A stretch of DNA of 64,000 nucleotides. Origin: Nageia nagi (Eukaryota; Pinophyta). A program made the translations under genes and the position numbers. The notes under the pieces were generated by a model, which made no database searches, was not told where the DNA came from, and saw only the letters and a list, made by a program, of their open reading frames with translations. Positions 34,885 to 46,155 of this stretch are shown here, one piece after another (within the stretch, counting starts at the first letter, position 1; every line of letters starts with the position of its first letter). Where the stretch lies: positions 56,172,001 through 56,236,000 of the forward strand of contig JBITNC010000001.1 in assembly GCA_050084985.1 (NCBI GenBank), given 5' to 3'.

Positions 34885-35996
34885 CTAAATGTGATATTTT
34901 TTTAAGTGCTTAGCATTGATGGGATTTTTTAGAACCTCCCCATCCAATGTAGATAATATGTATGCACCTTTACCAAATACCTCTATGATGATGTATGGGC
35001 CAACCCAATTTGGTTCAAACTTTCTTTTAAGTTCATCTTTTACTATAATGTTAGAAACATTCTCTTGGAGAACCATATCTTCAACTTCAAATGCTTTAGG
35101 TACTATTTTCTTTCTATAGGCCTTATTTATTTTTTATTGATATGTTCTAAGATGCTCTAGTGCATTAATTCTTTTCTCATCTAATGCCTCTAGCTGATTT
35201 AATCTTGCTTCCCATTATTGTGGTCTCTTCATGATATTTTGAGTGCAATTCTCAAAGAAAGGATCTCAATTTCAAGTGGAATGATCATTTCATCACTATA
35301 CACAAGAGAGTATGGACTAGCACCTATTGCTATTCTTTCAATTGTTCTATATGCCCATAAGGCATATGGTAATTAATCATGCCAATCCCTACCATTCTTT
35401 TTGATAGTTTTTGCTAATATCTTCTTAATTATTTTATTTGTTGCTTCAACTTGTCCATTCCTTTGGGGATAGTAAATTGAAAAAAATCTTTGTTCAACCT
35501 TCATCTTTTTACAAAATTCTTTGATATTTTTTCTATAAAATTCACATCATTATCCATGATCAACTTTTGAGGTATGCTAAATCTACAAAATGATATATTC
35601 CTTGATGAAATTGATAACATGTTTTTATATAGTTATCTTCAAAGGAATTGCCTCAACCCATTTTGTGTAGTATTTTGTGGCAACCAAGATAAATGTGTGA
35701 CCCTCACTAAATGGAGGATTGATAACACCCATGAAATCTAAAGCCCATATTGAGAAAGGCCATAGTGATGTGGCATAGTTCAACCCTTGAGCAGGTGTTA
35801 ATTTTAAGTGTGCATGCTTTTGACATTGCTCACACTTCTTGATATGTTCATAACAATCATGTTCCATGGTGGGCCACCAATAACCCATCCTAATTGACTT
35901 GCCATAAATTGATCTTCCATTGAAATGACCTCCACATGCTCCTCCATGAGCATACTTTAATGTTGTTTCAATCTCCTCATCATTAAGGCATATCAA
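34885..35996 (-). pseudogene. Integrase, G1
   Basis: The zinc-binding HHCC domain is clear in 35996-35625: YAHGGACGGHFNG (H-x7-H) and CEQCQKH (C-x2-C), followed by the catalytic-core start WALDFMGVINPPF (first catalytic Asp). The middle is broken by stops but retains LPYALWAYRTIERIAIGASP and YSLVYSDEMIIPLEIEI, the characteristic Gypsy core end. 35076-34885 gives the C-terminal part: KRKFEPNWVGPYIIIEVFGK, then LKNPINAKHLKKYH. The enzyme would insert the cDNA; it is broken here by stops and shifts. Confidence 0.88.
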
Positions 35997-36108
35997 AAGA
36001 ATACCATTAAATGATCTTTTATAAAGTATATCACCAATGATAACATACTTCTTAGCAAGTCTTTTTATTCTAATCTATTCTCTCTTATCAAGTGTAGCAT
36101 TAATAAAG

Positions 36109-37282
36109 TTATCTTTCAAATATATGAATGTGTTGGTACCAAAGACTTACCTTATAACCAACCTTTTGAGAAACACATATCATTTTTAAATCCTCCTTAG
36201 CAATTGATGGAGTTTTTAAGTTCTTGATAGTAAAATTAGTCTTCCTACTTTCTATCTCAATTAGTATAAGTGAAGCTACACTTGTCATTGCATCAGCCAA
36301 CCTATTATTGTTCCTTTGAATATTTTCTAATTGATACTCTTCAAATCAAGCAAGGATTTTTGTAACAAGAATTTTATATGGAATAAGCTTTTCATCCTTG
36401 GTGTTATAGATCTCATTGACTTGATTCACTATCAGCTATGAATCCTCATAAATATGCAAATGTGTAATACCAATCTCTATAATTGCTTTTAATCCTAATA
36501 TGAGAGCTTCATATTCTACCACATTGTTAGTGCATTCAAATGATACTTTGTATGACATGGGAATAACATTTTTTTGAGGTAGTATCAACACTATTCTTAC
36601 TCTTAAATCTTGCATACATCATGATCCATCAAAATACATTTTCTAGCATTCTAACACCTATGAAAGAGGAATATCGATATTCCTATTTTCTTCAAAAGAA
36701 GGTCATGGGATCTTTTGCACATTTTATGATTTCTACCAAAGCACATTCATATTGAAATTCTTCTTTAAGATTTATACTATCTTTCATGGAAAACTCTACA
36801 AAAAAATCTATGACTACCTACCCTTTAACTGATTTTTATTTCACAAACTTGAGGTCAAACTCCTGAAGTAGCATGATCCATTTTGCTAACCTTCCATTGA
36901 GGAATGATTTTAAAATTAGATATCTTAATGGGTCTACCTAAGTAATTATATGTGTTGTGCTATTGATTATATAATGCCTCAACCTCTCAGTAGCAAATAT
37001 TATACATTGACATAACTTCTCAATGGGTGTGTACCTAGTTTCATATTCTTTCAATATTTTGCTAATAAAATAGACTGCTCTCTCTTTACCATCTTCTTCT
37101 TTCTTTGCCAACATTACCCCAAATGCATGTTCTGTAGCTGAGATATAGAGCCAAAGAGGTTCTCTATGCTTATATGGAGCTAATACCAATGGATGTATCA
37201 AATACTCTTTTATTCTATCAAATGCTTCTTGACACTTAACATCCCATTTAAACTCAACTTCTTTCTTAAGTAAATAATACAT
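36109..37282 (-). pseudogene. Two RNase H domains (Gypsy type and archaeal-like type), G1
   Basis: The first domain, 37282-36938, has the Gypsy RNase H pattern: CQEAFDRIKEYLIHPLVLAP, LWLYISATEHAFGVMLAKKE, VYFISKILKEYETRYTPIEK. The expected catalytic Asp in Y[I/L]D/S is already Ser. The second, about 36640-36240, reads YFDGSWCMQDLRVRIVLI, then ECTNNVVEYEALILGLK and EDS-LIVNQVNEIYNTKDEK, then NNNRLADAMTSVASLI. This is the DGS/NNxAEYEAL/DS.LV.QV/N..AD layout of the extra 'archaeal-like' RNase H. A pair of RNases H is the hallmark of the Tat lineage. Stops interrupt both. Confidence 0.82.
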
Positions 37283-37354
37283 TGAAGCTATCTTATCTGT
37301 TAATTGATAAATAAATCTTTTTACAACTTGAATCTTACCTTGAAGGCTACTTAA

Positions 37355-38445
37355 TTATTTAAAATTTATAGGAGGAGACATTTCTGTGATGGCTTTACTT
37401 TTCTTTGAATCCACTTCAACTCCTCTCCTAGAGATAATATGCCTCAAGAGTTTTCTTAATGACATCTCAAATACACATTTTTGAGGTTTGATTCTTAACT
37501 TGTACTTCTTCATCCTTTCAAATGCTGCTTTTATATTCTTGATGTGATCTTCTTTATTCTTTAATTTTATTAAGATATCATCTACATAGACCTCTACTAT
37601 TTTATAAATGAAATCATGAAACATGGTTGTCATTGCTCTTTGATATGTGGCCCCTGCATTCTTAAGACCAAATGGCATTACCTTATAGCAAAATTTGACC
37701 CAAAGAGTCCTAAAGGCTATTTTATGCTGATCACTTTTCTTGATTTTGATTTGATTATATCTTAAAAATCCATCCATAAATAATAACATCTCATAACCTA
37801 CCAAACTATCAATGATCATATCTATGTTGGGTATTGGGAAGTCATCTTTCACATATGCTTTATTGAGATCTCTGAAATTAGTACATACTCTAATTTCACC
37901 TGTAGATTTCTTTACCAAAACTACATTGGCTATCCACTCTGAATAATCAATGGATCTAATAAAATTATCTTTTAATAGTTTTTCTATTTTCTTCTTGACT
38001 AGTAAAGAAACTGAAAATGTATCTTCCTTGGTTTTTGCTTTATAAGAACTACTCCTTTCTCAACAACTAAGTTATGTACTACAAAATTTTCATCTAATCT
38101 AGGCATATCTTTATATGACCATGCAAATAATTTAGAATAATCATGAAATGATTGAATCAACTCATTTTGCAAAGGTTCCTCAAGGAGCTTACCCATTTTT
38201 AAGAATTACAATGTCTCTTGAAAACCAATGTTAACCTCCTCTATCTCTTCATTCAACCAAGTTATTTCTATTTCTGATGGTGTGGAAAATGGTAACTCTC
38301 CCAACCCTTCAATTTTATCCTCCATAGATTCACCAAAGTAAGTATGCACATCTAGATAATATTTATGAGTCCTCTTTTCATGCTTAGCTAGATATTCAAT
38401 TTTAGAACCCATAGATTTTATGAAAGCATCATCATTCTCAAACAC
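37355..38445 (-). pseudogene. Reverse transcriptase and upstream protease-RT linker, G1
   Basis: 38445-37999 is the acidic linker (KIEGLGELPFSTPSEIEI; LIQSFHDYSKLFAWSYKDMP, the common pre-RT phrase), and a stop separates it from the core. 37918-37355 (187 residues open) holds RT blocks in order: IRVCTNFRDLNKAYVKDDFP (R-D-L-N), LLFMDGFLRYNQIKI (D-G-x-x-x-Y-x-Q), KVMPFGLKNAGATYQRAM, the active site YVDDILIK, and KCVFEMSLRKLLRHIISRRG. The first catalytic Asp (F-M-D) and YVDD are intact, but the domain is isolated by stops on both sides. It copied element RNA into DNA. Confidence 0.9.
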
Positions 38446-38638
38446 ATTTATAGCATGTATTGCATCTTCATCATCTATTTCACATTTAATAATAAAATAA
38501 TTTTGATCATCTCTTACCTATTCATCTTCTTGCATTAATAACAAATGACTAACCTAACCATCGTGATCATTTCTATGATACAAAATAATGCAATACATGC
38601 TATAAACCAAGGGGCATGTAAACATTAATGGACAAAGT

Positions 38639-39147
38639 TGTGAAGCAAGATGATCCAAAAAGAGGGTTTTGTGTGATCTATTTCATGCTCATAAGGAGCA
38701 TTGATGGTCTGCTTTCATCTACAGGGAGTGTCGATGATCTTCGTTAGATTATAGTCCATTTTGAACAAACTCTATGCCTCCACATGAACTCTCAATGTTC
38801 TTAATTTGATACTCAGATAAGCTTAGAATTATCAGGATGATTGCATAAGAAAGTACACAAATCCAACCTTGAATTGCAATATCAAGAGACACCTAAAGGA
38901 TTGCCATCATCAAGACCAAATGTGGGATCATGTATCTCCTTGATGTGGACTTACTATTAGATCCCTATTTATATAGATAATAATATGACCTACTCCTTAG
39001 GTTGATGTGTACTTACATAAACAAGAATATAGTAAGTTGATATATATATTGATCATATCCAAAATAACATTAATATTTTTGAACTAGATATATAAGTGCA
39101 AGCACATATTTTCTAATGTATTAAATTAAATATATGAATTAATTTTA
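38639..39147 (-). repeat. Truncated 5' LTR of G1
   Basis: It matches 33514-34029 (GAAGCAAGATGATCCAAAAA...AATTAATTTTAG). Left of 38639 the sequence is no longer LTR: 38446-38638 has no LTR match and belongs to a deletion scar or the protease remnant. Confidence 0.75.
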
Positions 39148-39194
39148 GATGATAAAAGGTAGTACTTGGGCTCCTCTTGTGTGGGCATCCAAGT

Positions 39195-39385
39195 GAAGGT
39201 CTAATTTTTACAAATATTTATTTCTCCAAGTGTTTTTTTGACTCTGATCTATATGTGCTCATTCAAGGAAAAGATGTGGTTTTGATTCTTCTTTATTTGG
39301 ATGATCTTTTGATTATTGAAAATAATGATAAAATCATTCAAGAGTGCATATTCAAACTTAAAGCAATATTTGAAATGACTAATCT
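39195..39385 (+). pseudogene. Copia reverse transcriptase fragment, C2 (first half)
   Basis: The frame reads DLYVLIQGKDVVLILLYLDD, then LLIIENNDKIIQECIFKLKA, then IFEMTNLDL. LYLDD is the Copia active-site motif (usually YVDD) and FKMTDLG.L is the block that follows. The RT is joined directly to the leader (39210), so gag, protease, integrase and the first RT blocks were deleted from this side. It is cut at 39385 by G2 and resumes at 42909. Confidence 0.85.
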
Positions 39386-39992
39386 TGATCTAGATTTATG
39401 TAGGAATGCAATAGAATAAACATATAACCATAAATATAGAGATGTAGTAGAAATAACACTTCATTTCATTAATGTCATGGAATGAAATTTGCTTACAAAT
39501 AGAATAGAAATAAAACTAGCTAGGGCACTAGTAGCTATCTTTGAGAAGAGATGTTGCGGCTACAGACCTCTGAACTTAGTTACAATGAGGCTCAAGGGCC
39601 TATTTATTATTGAGAAATAATGGAGAACCCTAAACATCCCAAAAACCTAACCCTAGGAGATGAAGTGCCAAAACTATGGGCCCCATTTGGGTAAATTGGT
39701 GTTTCAACTTCCCAAGGACGTAACTTTTGCATACTATCTCCGTTTGATGCACATGATACCTCATTGGAAATATCTATTCAAGGACTACAAATTTCAGGAT
39801 GAATTTCATTTCATGAAATGATAAATGATGATGCCCAAAAAACATCATTTAGGGCCTCAAAATGGCTCCAAAAGTTCAAGACCCAAAAAATTGCTAAAAA
39901 TAGTAAGTTATGCTGAAATTGACAAACTGAAAGAGATAATGGTGGGAGCCCAAGTGGAATAGGTAGATGGTCACCAATATCCACTTGGATCA
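39386..39992 (-). repeat. 3' LTR of G2
   Basis: It reads TGATCTAGATTTATG...CCACTTGGATCA. On the minus strand the start TGATCCAAGTGG is preceded by the polypurine tract AAGGGGTGAGGAA (39993-40005). Confidence 0.9.
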
Positions 39993-40019
39993 TTCCTCAC
40001 CCCTTATAAAGTAATGGTC

Positions 40020-40631
40020 CCCATTGCATTAAGTTCCTCCATGAGATGAGGAAATTTCTGCTGAACTTGGTCCCTGGTGAACCACTTTCCTTGGTGCAGG
40101 AGTTGTTTTGCAATGTTTGAAGTGTCCAATAGAAGTGGAAAGTAAGGAAGAAGGTGATCCACATTGAAGATTGGGTGTAGTCCAAGGAATGGTGGAATCC
40201 CAATCTTGAAAGCATTATTCCCTACAACCTTGGTGATGTTGTATGGCCCGTATCAGAGTGGGTGAAGCTTACGATGGGGTCTAGTGAGGTGCTTTTTGTA
40301 AATGTAGCCATACTTTGTCTCCCACCTAGAAGTTATGTGACACCCAGTGTTGATCATGGCACTACTTATACTTCTCATTAGCTCTATCCAATATATCATG
40401 AACCTATTGGCAGATGTGTTGAATACGCTCAATGAAGCTACTTACTTTGTCAACTTTAGATTGGATGTGCTTCTTGATTTCAATATTTTCCAGAATAGAG
40501 CATCGATAGATCGATCCATTGGGTAGTTGTGCACCTAGGGTTAGATCAATCAATTTCTTGACCTGAAAGTGCAGAGGAACCCCTATGGGTGAGGTGAAGA
40601 TGTCCCCATACTCCTCCACAACCTTATCCAT
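40020..40631 (-). pseudogene. G2 pre-RT segment fused to integrase tail (deletion junction)
   Basis: The open frame 40631-40404 starts with the pre-RT segment MDKVVEEYGDIFTSPIGVPL then SIYRCSILENIEIKKHIQ. Without a gap it then reads SKVDKVSSFIERIQHICQ, which belongs to the end of integrase in this lineage. Downstream (40340-40020) come VGDKVWLHLQKEHL, YGPYNITKVVGNNAFKIGIP and FLGLHPIFNVDHL, the chromodomain-less integrase C-terminal region. RT, RNase H and the integrase catalytic core are all missing. The junction is near 40460 and stays in frame, so the deletion may have happened before this copy inserted. Confidence 0.85.
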
Positions 40632-40639
40632 TTATTATT

Positions 40640-41250
40640 GTCATGTAGAGGGGCCCTGTTTGGAGGTCATGGCCATAGTCTTCTTCTTTCTCTAGGGGCA
40701 GATCATCAGGAAAATGAATTTCCTAATGTGGGAAATGAGCTTGCTACATTATTTTGCAGTAACCAAAGAGATAGCCGTAGGAGGTGGTACCTCTGGTATC
40801 TTGTACAACTTATTTCCCAAAGTAATAATAATAGCATGAGGTCAAGACTCATACACAACATGATGCTTCCATAAGTATGGTTATCCTAATAATACATCAA
40901 AAACATCAATAGGAGCAACATCACATAATACCTCATCTATGAAGGGCTTGATGCTATAAGGAAGGCATTACTGCTGGCTGATGTGGAGATCTCATCCTTG
41001 GTGAAGCCACCCGATGGTGTATGGATGTGGGTGAGCTATGGTCAGCAAGCCCAACTGCTTCACAACATCTACTAAAATGAGGTTCTTTTGGCTCCCATTA
41101 TCGATAATGAACTGTATAGGGGATCCCTTTACCCACATTTGGGAGTGGAAGAGATGTTCCTCCTCCTCTAGATCTTTTGATTCCTCCTTCTAGACCTTTG
41201 TAGTGGTAACAATGGCATTGGGATCTGTATCAATAATTTGTTTCCCATTT
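40640..41250 (-). pseudogene. Retropepsin-like protease, G2
   Basis: On the minus strand around 41117-41040: QFIIDNGSQKNLILVDVVKQ then LGLL. D-N-G-S occupies the catalytic D[ST]G position (DNGS is usual in this lineage). HPHPYTIGWLHQG follows near 41030, then the S-Q-Q/LPYSIKPFIDEVLCDVAPID region and the DVLLG/PYLWKHHVVYE block at about 40900. Several Gln/Arg codons have become stops (TAA/TAG/TGA via C-to-T). It cut the Gag-Pol polyprotein. Confidence 0.82.
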
Positions 41251-42170
41251 TCATTCCCCTTTTTAGGTTCTAATTCAGATTCAAAGCATGCATCTAACTC
41301 AGAAGCCCTCATCTCAACCACTAGCGACTGCTTGGCCTGACACTCACTTGTGTTATGAGTGGAGCTCTTATGAAACTCACACCACTTTCCCGTATCCTTC
41401 TTTGGCTTTGCAGTGTTATTCTTTTCTTATGGATTTTGATTTGCAGATCCAAAGTCTCACTTCTTTTGTTTGAATTTTTACTCAATCTTGGTAGCATATC
41501 GGTATGCTGTACCAAGTGAGGAGATGTTGAGGAAATCCATTTCCTCCTGAATGCATCTATGCAGACAACTATGATATTTTAGCACTAAATGTTTCTTTGA
41601 ATCTTTGATACCCAAATTTGTGCATAGGGTATGGAATAGATTCATCAGCTCATGCACATCTTGATCCCTTTGTTGTCACAGCGTGATCCATTGTATGTAC
41701 TTATCCTCATAGCTCCCGATGGGATAGTACTATTCCTTGATGGCATCTTGGAAATAATTCCAAGTTGGTAAGGTTGAGAATAGAGAGGGTTCTATCTGGT
41801 CCTCATTCTCACAGTAGGTTTCCCACTAGTCCTTAACATGGGGGTAGCTTTGAGGAGTGAAAAAATAATATTCTCCTAGTCTAAAAAGTCATGCATAGAT
41901 AAATATCCTTCTAATAGATTCAACCATCTATCTATGGAATTAGCATCTATTTTACCCTCAAATATGGGAATGTCAAAATTTACTTGTACCTTAAAAGGAG
42001 TCACAACTCCAAAGTGGCTACTGGATGCAGATGCATCGCCGATGGGTAGCCGCTGAAGGATCTAGGCAAAGTTATCCATCATTGCATTCCTTTATGTTTT
42101 GAGGGCCTCCTTGAGCAATCTTTTGATAGTATATCCTACTCCCTCATCTTTCTTTTCATCCCCCATGGGT
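41251..42170 (-). pseudogene. Gag, G2
   Basis: The minus-strand frame begins MGDEKKDEGVGYTIKRLLKE at about 42165. The capsid-like core contains NFDIPIFEGKIDANSIDRWL, NLLEGYLSMHDF and TLRQQRDQDVHELMNLFH, the Retrotrans_gag layout (W-L-x-x-L-E-x-Y; LRQ..D.DV.E....F). The nucleocapsid part has GKWCEFHKSSTHNTSECQAK, a C-x2-H-x4-H-x4-C zinc knuckle. A few frameshifts and C-to-T stops are present. Confidence 0.82.
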
Positions 42171-42283
42171 GTCCGTCAAGGTTTGCGAGGCTGATCTTGC
42201 AAAGGTTCCACCAGATCAAGCCCTAACTCCTTATACCGTGACCTCGTTGGGGACATGCAAAGAAGGATCGAGAAAAATAGACC

Positions 42284-42295
42284 TCTCTGATACCA
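42284..42295 (-). other. Primer binding site of G2
   Basis: TCTCTGATACCA on the + strand is TGGTATCAGAGA on the minus strand, the initiator-Met-tRNA type site, one base inside the right LTR. Confidence 0.8.
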
Positions 42296-42296
42296 T

Positions 42297-42903
42297 TGAT
42301 TTGGATTTATGTAGGAATGCAATAGAATAAACATATAATCATAAATATAGAGATGTAGCAAAAATAACACTTCATTTCATTAATGTCATGGAATGAAATT
42401 TGCTTACAGATAGAATAGAAATAAAACTAGCTAGGGCACTAGTAGCTATCTTTGAGAAGAGATGTTGCGGCTATAGACCTCTGAACATAGTTACAATGAG
42501 GCTTGAGAGCCTATTTATTATTGAGAAATAATGGAGAACCCTAAACATCCCAAAAACCTAACCCTAGGAGATGAAGTGCCAAAACTATGGGCCCCGTTTG
42601 GGTAAATTGGTGTTTCAACTTCCTAGGGACGTAACTTTTGCATACTATCTCCGTTTGATGCATATGATACCTCATTGGAAAGATCTATTCAAGGACTACA
42701 ACTTTTAGGATGAATTTCATTTCATAAAACAACAAATGATGATGCCCAAAAAATGTCATTTAGGGCCTCAAAACGGCTCCAAAAGTTTAAGACCCAAAAA
42801 ATTGCTAAAAATAGTAAGTTATGCCGAAACTGACAAACTGAAAGAGACAATGGTGGGAGCCCAAGTGGAATAGGTGGATGGTCTCCAATATCCACTTGGA
42901 TCA
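42297..42903 (-). repeat. 5' LTR of G2
   Basis: 607 bp, colinear without gaps with 39386-39992. Confidence 0.9.
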
Positions 42904-42908
42904 AATCT

Positions 42909-43776
42909 TGATCTTTTGCACCACTATATTAGAATGTAAATGTATCAATACAAAGATTGTACTTATCTCAGTCAATCTAAATATATATTAAATATTTCAT
43001 AAAAGTTTAGAATGGAATGTAGATATGCTATGATCTTAGTATCTCCTAGAATCATTATTTCTCTGTGCTTCAACTCTGAGTTAGCTGATGCTATAGCTTA
43101 TAGGCAATTAATTGGTAGTCTTTTGTATTTGATTATTTCTAGGTCAAATATTACCTTTGCAGTGAATCTAATGGTTCAATTCATGTAGAAACCATATGTT
43201 GAGCACTTCAATGTTGTTAAACAAATTTTGAGGTATATTATAGGGAAGAAGGATCTTGCTCTCAAGTATTCTAAGTTGCCTCATTTGTTCTCTCTAGATT
43301 CTTAGATTCTGACTATGAGATAGATAAAGATGATAGAAAATCAACCTTTGCATATGTGTTTAGCATTGGTTTAGATGCTAACTCTTAAGCTTTGAAGAAG
43401 CAACCCATTATTTTTCTTTTCACCATAGAAGCTAAATATCGTGCCATGTTTGTTGCAACCCAAAAGCCATTTGGTTAAGGTATCTTCTAAAAAAAATTGC
43501 ACATGAACAAGTTAGCTCATCTTTGATTTCTTCAGATAATCAGTTGGTTATTTCTTTAGTTAAGAATCTTGTGTTCCATCAAAGAATAAAACATGTGAAA
43601 AATCAGATCCATTTTATCAAAGAGAAGGTTCTTAATGGCATCATACACCTAGAATATTATCCATCCATCTTGAACTCTGCTAATTTATTCATCAAGCTTA
43701 TCTTAGAAGTTCGGTTCTATAAGCTTAAATATGCTATAGGGTTGGTACAGTTACCCTCAAGGGGGAGTGAAGTTTG
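42909..43776 (+). pseudogene. Copia RT end and RNase H, C2 (second half)
   Basis: It resumes after the AATCT duplication with DLLHHYIRM (consensus LGLLHYFLGME). Then AYRQLIGSLLYLIISRSNIT and FAVNLMVQFM-KPYVEHFNVV, KQILRYIIGKKDLALKYSK form the conserved Copia RT-RNase H connection. Finally 43523-43777 (84 residues open) carries SSDNQLVISLVKNLVFHQRI, KHVKNQIHFIKEKVLN and HLEYYPSILNSANLFIKL, the RNase H end with the D-N-x-x-x-I and H...HFIREKV blocks. Stops occur upstream of 43523. Confidence 0.88.
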
Positions 43777-43970
43777 AATTCTTATGTTGAATTCATGTTT
43801 ATAATGATAACTTCACTCTTAGGAAGATTTTATATTGTATAGTGTTGATTTTGTTGTATACCTTCATGGTAAGAATTCTTATGTTAAATTCATATTTATG
43901 ATAACAACTTCACCCCTAGGAGGATTTTGTGTTGTATAGTGTTGATTTTGTTATACACCTTCATGGTAAG
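43777..43970 (+). repeat. 97-bp tandem duplication after C2 RNase H
   Basis: Two units start AATTCTTATGTT at 43777 and 43874 and end CTTCATGGTAAG. The second is slightly diverged. They follow a purine-rich CAAGGGGGAGTGAAG (43758-43772). 43971-44417 is further C2 3' tail without features. Confidence 0.75.
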
Positions 43971-44417
43971 TTCACTCTATGTGAGAAATTTATTGTATAA
44001 ATTTTTAAAATAAAAAAATTAGCCAATCTAGCACTGTTCAGTTATCCATATGTGAGAAACTATTATATGTCTTTTGGTATTATTTAGTTATCCATATGTG
44101 AGGAACTCGTATATGCATGCTCTATTTTTTAATAATAATCAACACATATTTTATATATAGCAAGTGACTATGAGTTTTGGTTTAGCATCTTTGTGATGAC
44201 TTATAGTGCACTATTGATCAGTTCATGATGGCATTTGTGTGATTCATCTATCCTAGTTGATATGAATATGTTGTATCTAATTGATCTTATTATTTGAGTT
44301 ATTTATGAATTACAGGTTCCTTTGAGATTGCAGGTTACTTACTTTAGGTATGTAGGCTCTTGGAGACTCTTCCTGACTTCCAATTGGATGACTACTTCAT
44401 GTACATTAAAACCAATT

Positions 44418-45491
44418 TGTAATATCCCCAAAACTCACAAAATCTGATTTTTGTTAAAGTGTAATATTCCAAGTTGAAATATCACTACTTAAGAATTTAT
44501 ATATATTTTTATATTTTTCTAACTAGCTCAATTCAAATCAGATCTGCAAATTGAATAAGAAATAGAGCCAGAAATGAATTTTATTCTTCAAGAGCTAGGA
44601 CGTCCCAAATGGATAAGTACAAGACTCAAGGAAAAATACCCAAATGCTCAAGAAGGGGGGACGTTTGCTCTCATAAGGTAGATTTGGATGATCTAGCCCT
44701 ACAAGTTCTTCAATCTCTTCTCCCCAATGTTGGATGAGCCTCCTCACACTGATTTGGTTGGTTTGGATCTAGGATGTGCATCCTCACACTAATTTGGTAG
44801 GTTAGATCTGGATCTAGAATATGGCTGCATTGGTTATATCTAGATCTACCCCATTGGTTGGATCTGGATTAGGGATGAAATAGTTCCACCACACTGGCTC
44901 AAACTATTCCAGTAACTCCACCTCACTGGCTCAAGCTACTATCCTAGCTTAGGTAAGAACTCCTCCACATTGGCTCAAGCTCTCCCACTAAGCTAGCTAG
45001 AAAGCTACAACTCCACTAGCTACTAACCCCCAAAAAGAGATAAACTCTGATGATCTTCAAGCATGCCCGCAAATGATGCATCCCATCTCCTTTTATAATA
45101 AGATCTCTCATACCTTGGAATCACCCAAAGTGCAATGTCCCTCTTTTGGTGTCTTGGAATGACAAATTAAATCATCTAGGGACCCAAGAAGCCCAACGTC
45201 CCACAATGGTTGCCTAGAGATGCCAAATTACAAGATCAATGGCTCATAAATGCAACGTCCCATTATGAAAGACTAATATTGCATTAATTACAAATAATTA
45301 AGCCAGATTAATTAAATAAAATCCAAGGGTGAGTGCCTCAAGGGTCTCTTTAGCCTTGGTTATAGAAATAAATACAAAATATTAATAAAATACTCCTAAA
45401 TTAATTTATTTTTGGTTTCTCCTCCTTTGCCATGAACGTCACACTCCAAGAGGAGAGAAAGTGGATGTTTTACAAATTTGGGGACATTACA
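44418..45491 (-). repeat. 3' LTR of G3
   Basis: 1074 bp. It contains internal short repeats of the CCACCTCACTGGCTCAAGCT type (44880-44990) and of the TTGGTTGGTTTGGATCT type (44750-44880). Next to it lies the minus-strand polypurine tract AGGAAGGGGAGACT (45492-45505). Confidence 0.88.
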
Positions 45492-45505
45492 AGTCTCCCC
45501 TTCCT

Positions 45506-46155
45506 GAATTTCTTGTCCCCAAGCAACTCAAGATAAATTGGCCCTTCTCTTTCCCATCCTGAAAAGTTGTAATGCGGATGAAAGAACAAGGAGAAAGAGT
45601 TCTGATTTTCTGCTGCAAGTGATGGTCGAAATGTCTACCTTCATAGCTCCACAACCTAACATCCAAGTCCTAAATGAAATCAAGGAGTGCTAGTGGGTTA
45701 TCTTCTATCCAAGATTGCATCACATGATGGGAGGGAGAATCTATAATTTCAATGAGCATGAATACATTCATCCTAACATCCCAATGGTCCAAGTGGCTGA
45801 GTGGTTCACAAGGAAAAGTATGATGAAGTAATACCAAATCTCCAATCCCTCTATTTCTCATTTTAAGCAAGATGATGGATAATTTATCTCAAAAAAATTT
45901 GTAGCAATATACTTGTAACAGGGACATATATGCCAAAGAGAAGTAAATCTGACCAGCAAGTATTATCACTTGTTTCCAATCTTCAATCAACCTTCAACTT
46001 ATTATCTAGAAAAAGAACACTCTTAACCAATTCGTTAGTGGCTGAGCAAATGTGGGCGTGTTACCTTGGGACTGGGTGATGTCTTGCATGGTAGTTCTGT
46101 TTGGGATGTGAGGAATGATTCGATGTTGTTGCTTTAGATCTTCTATTACTTCTAA
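45506..46155 (-). other. G3 3' internal tail after protease
   Basis: A 66-residue open frame (45870-45670: MLKMRNRGIGDLVLLHHTFP...) followed by DLDVRLWSYEGRHFDHHLQQ and FQDGKEKGQF-LSWGQEIQ is continuous in sense with this element. It may be the extreme C-terminus of its polyprotein, but I recognise no domain. Confidence 0.45.

Larger units (their letters stand above)
33246..39147 (-). mobile_element. Ty3/Gypsy element G1 (Tat lineage), gag-less
   Basis: Inserted in the C2 leader; imperfect target duplication GATAA/GGTAG (two G-to-A changes). Left on the + strand lies the complete 3' LTR (33246-34029), next the polypurine tract, then pol in reverse order: integrase, RNase H pair, RT. The right LTR (about 38639-39147) has lost its inner ~270 bp together with the primer site, gag and most of protease, by one large deletion. 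The LTR halves differ at many sites, so it is older than G2 and G3. Confidence 0.85.
39386..42903 (-). mobile_element. Ty3/Gypsy element G2 lacking the RT-integrase core
   Basis: Two 607-bp LTRs (39386-39992; 42297-42903) of identical length with about 30 mismatches by eye (~95% identity, nearly all transitions), and a perfect target duplication AATCT (39381-39385; 42904-42908) in the Copia RT of C2. The minus-strand order is LTR, primer site, gag, protease, pre-RT, [deletion], integrase C-terminal tail, polypurine tract, LTR. The interior is only 2.3 kb against the 4-5 kb or more usual for the lineage. Confidence 0.92.

Noticed and set aside
34916-35119. Plus-strand 67-residue frame.
   Set aside because: It is antisense to the recognisable integrase C-terminus of G1 (KRKFEPNWVGPY).
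41288-41515. Plus and minus short frames over G2 gag.
   Set aside because: They lie out of frame with the gag reading that contains the knuckle GKWCEFHKSSTHNTSEC.
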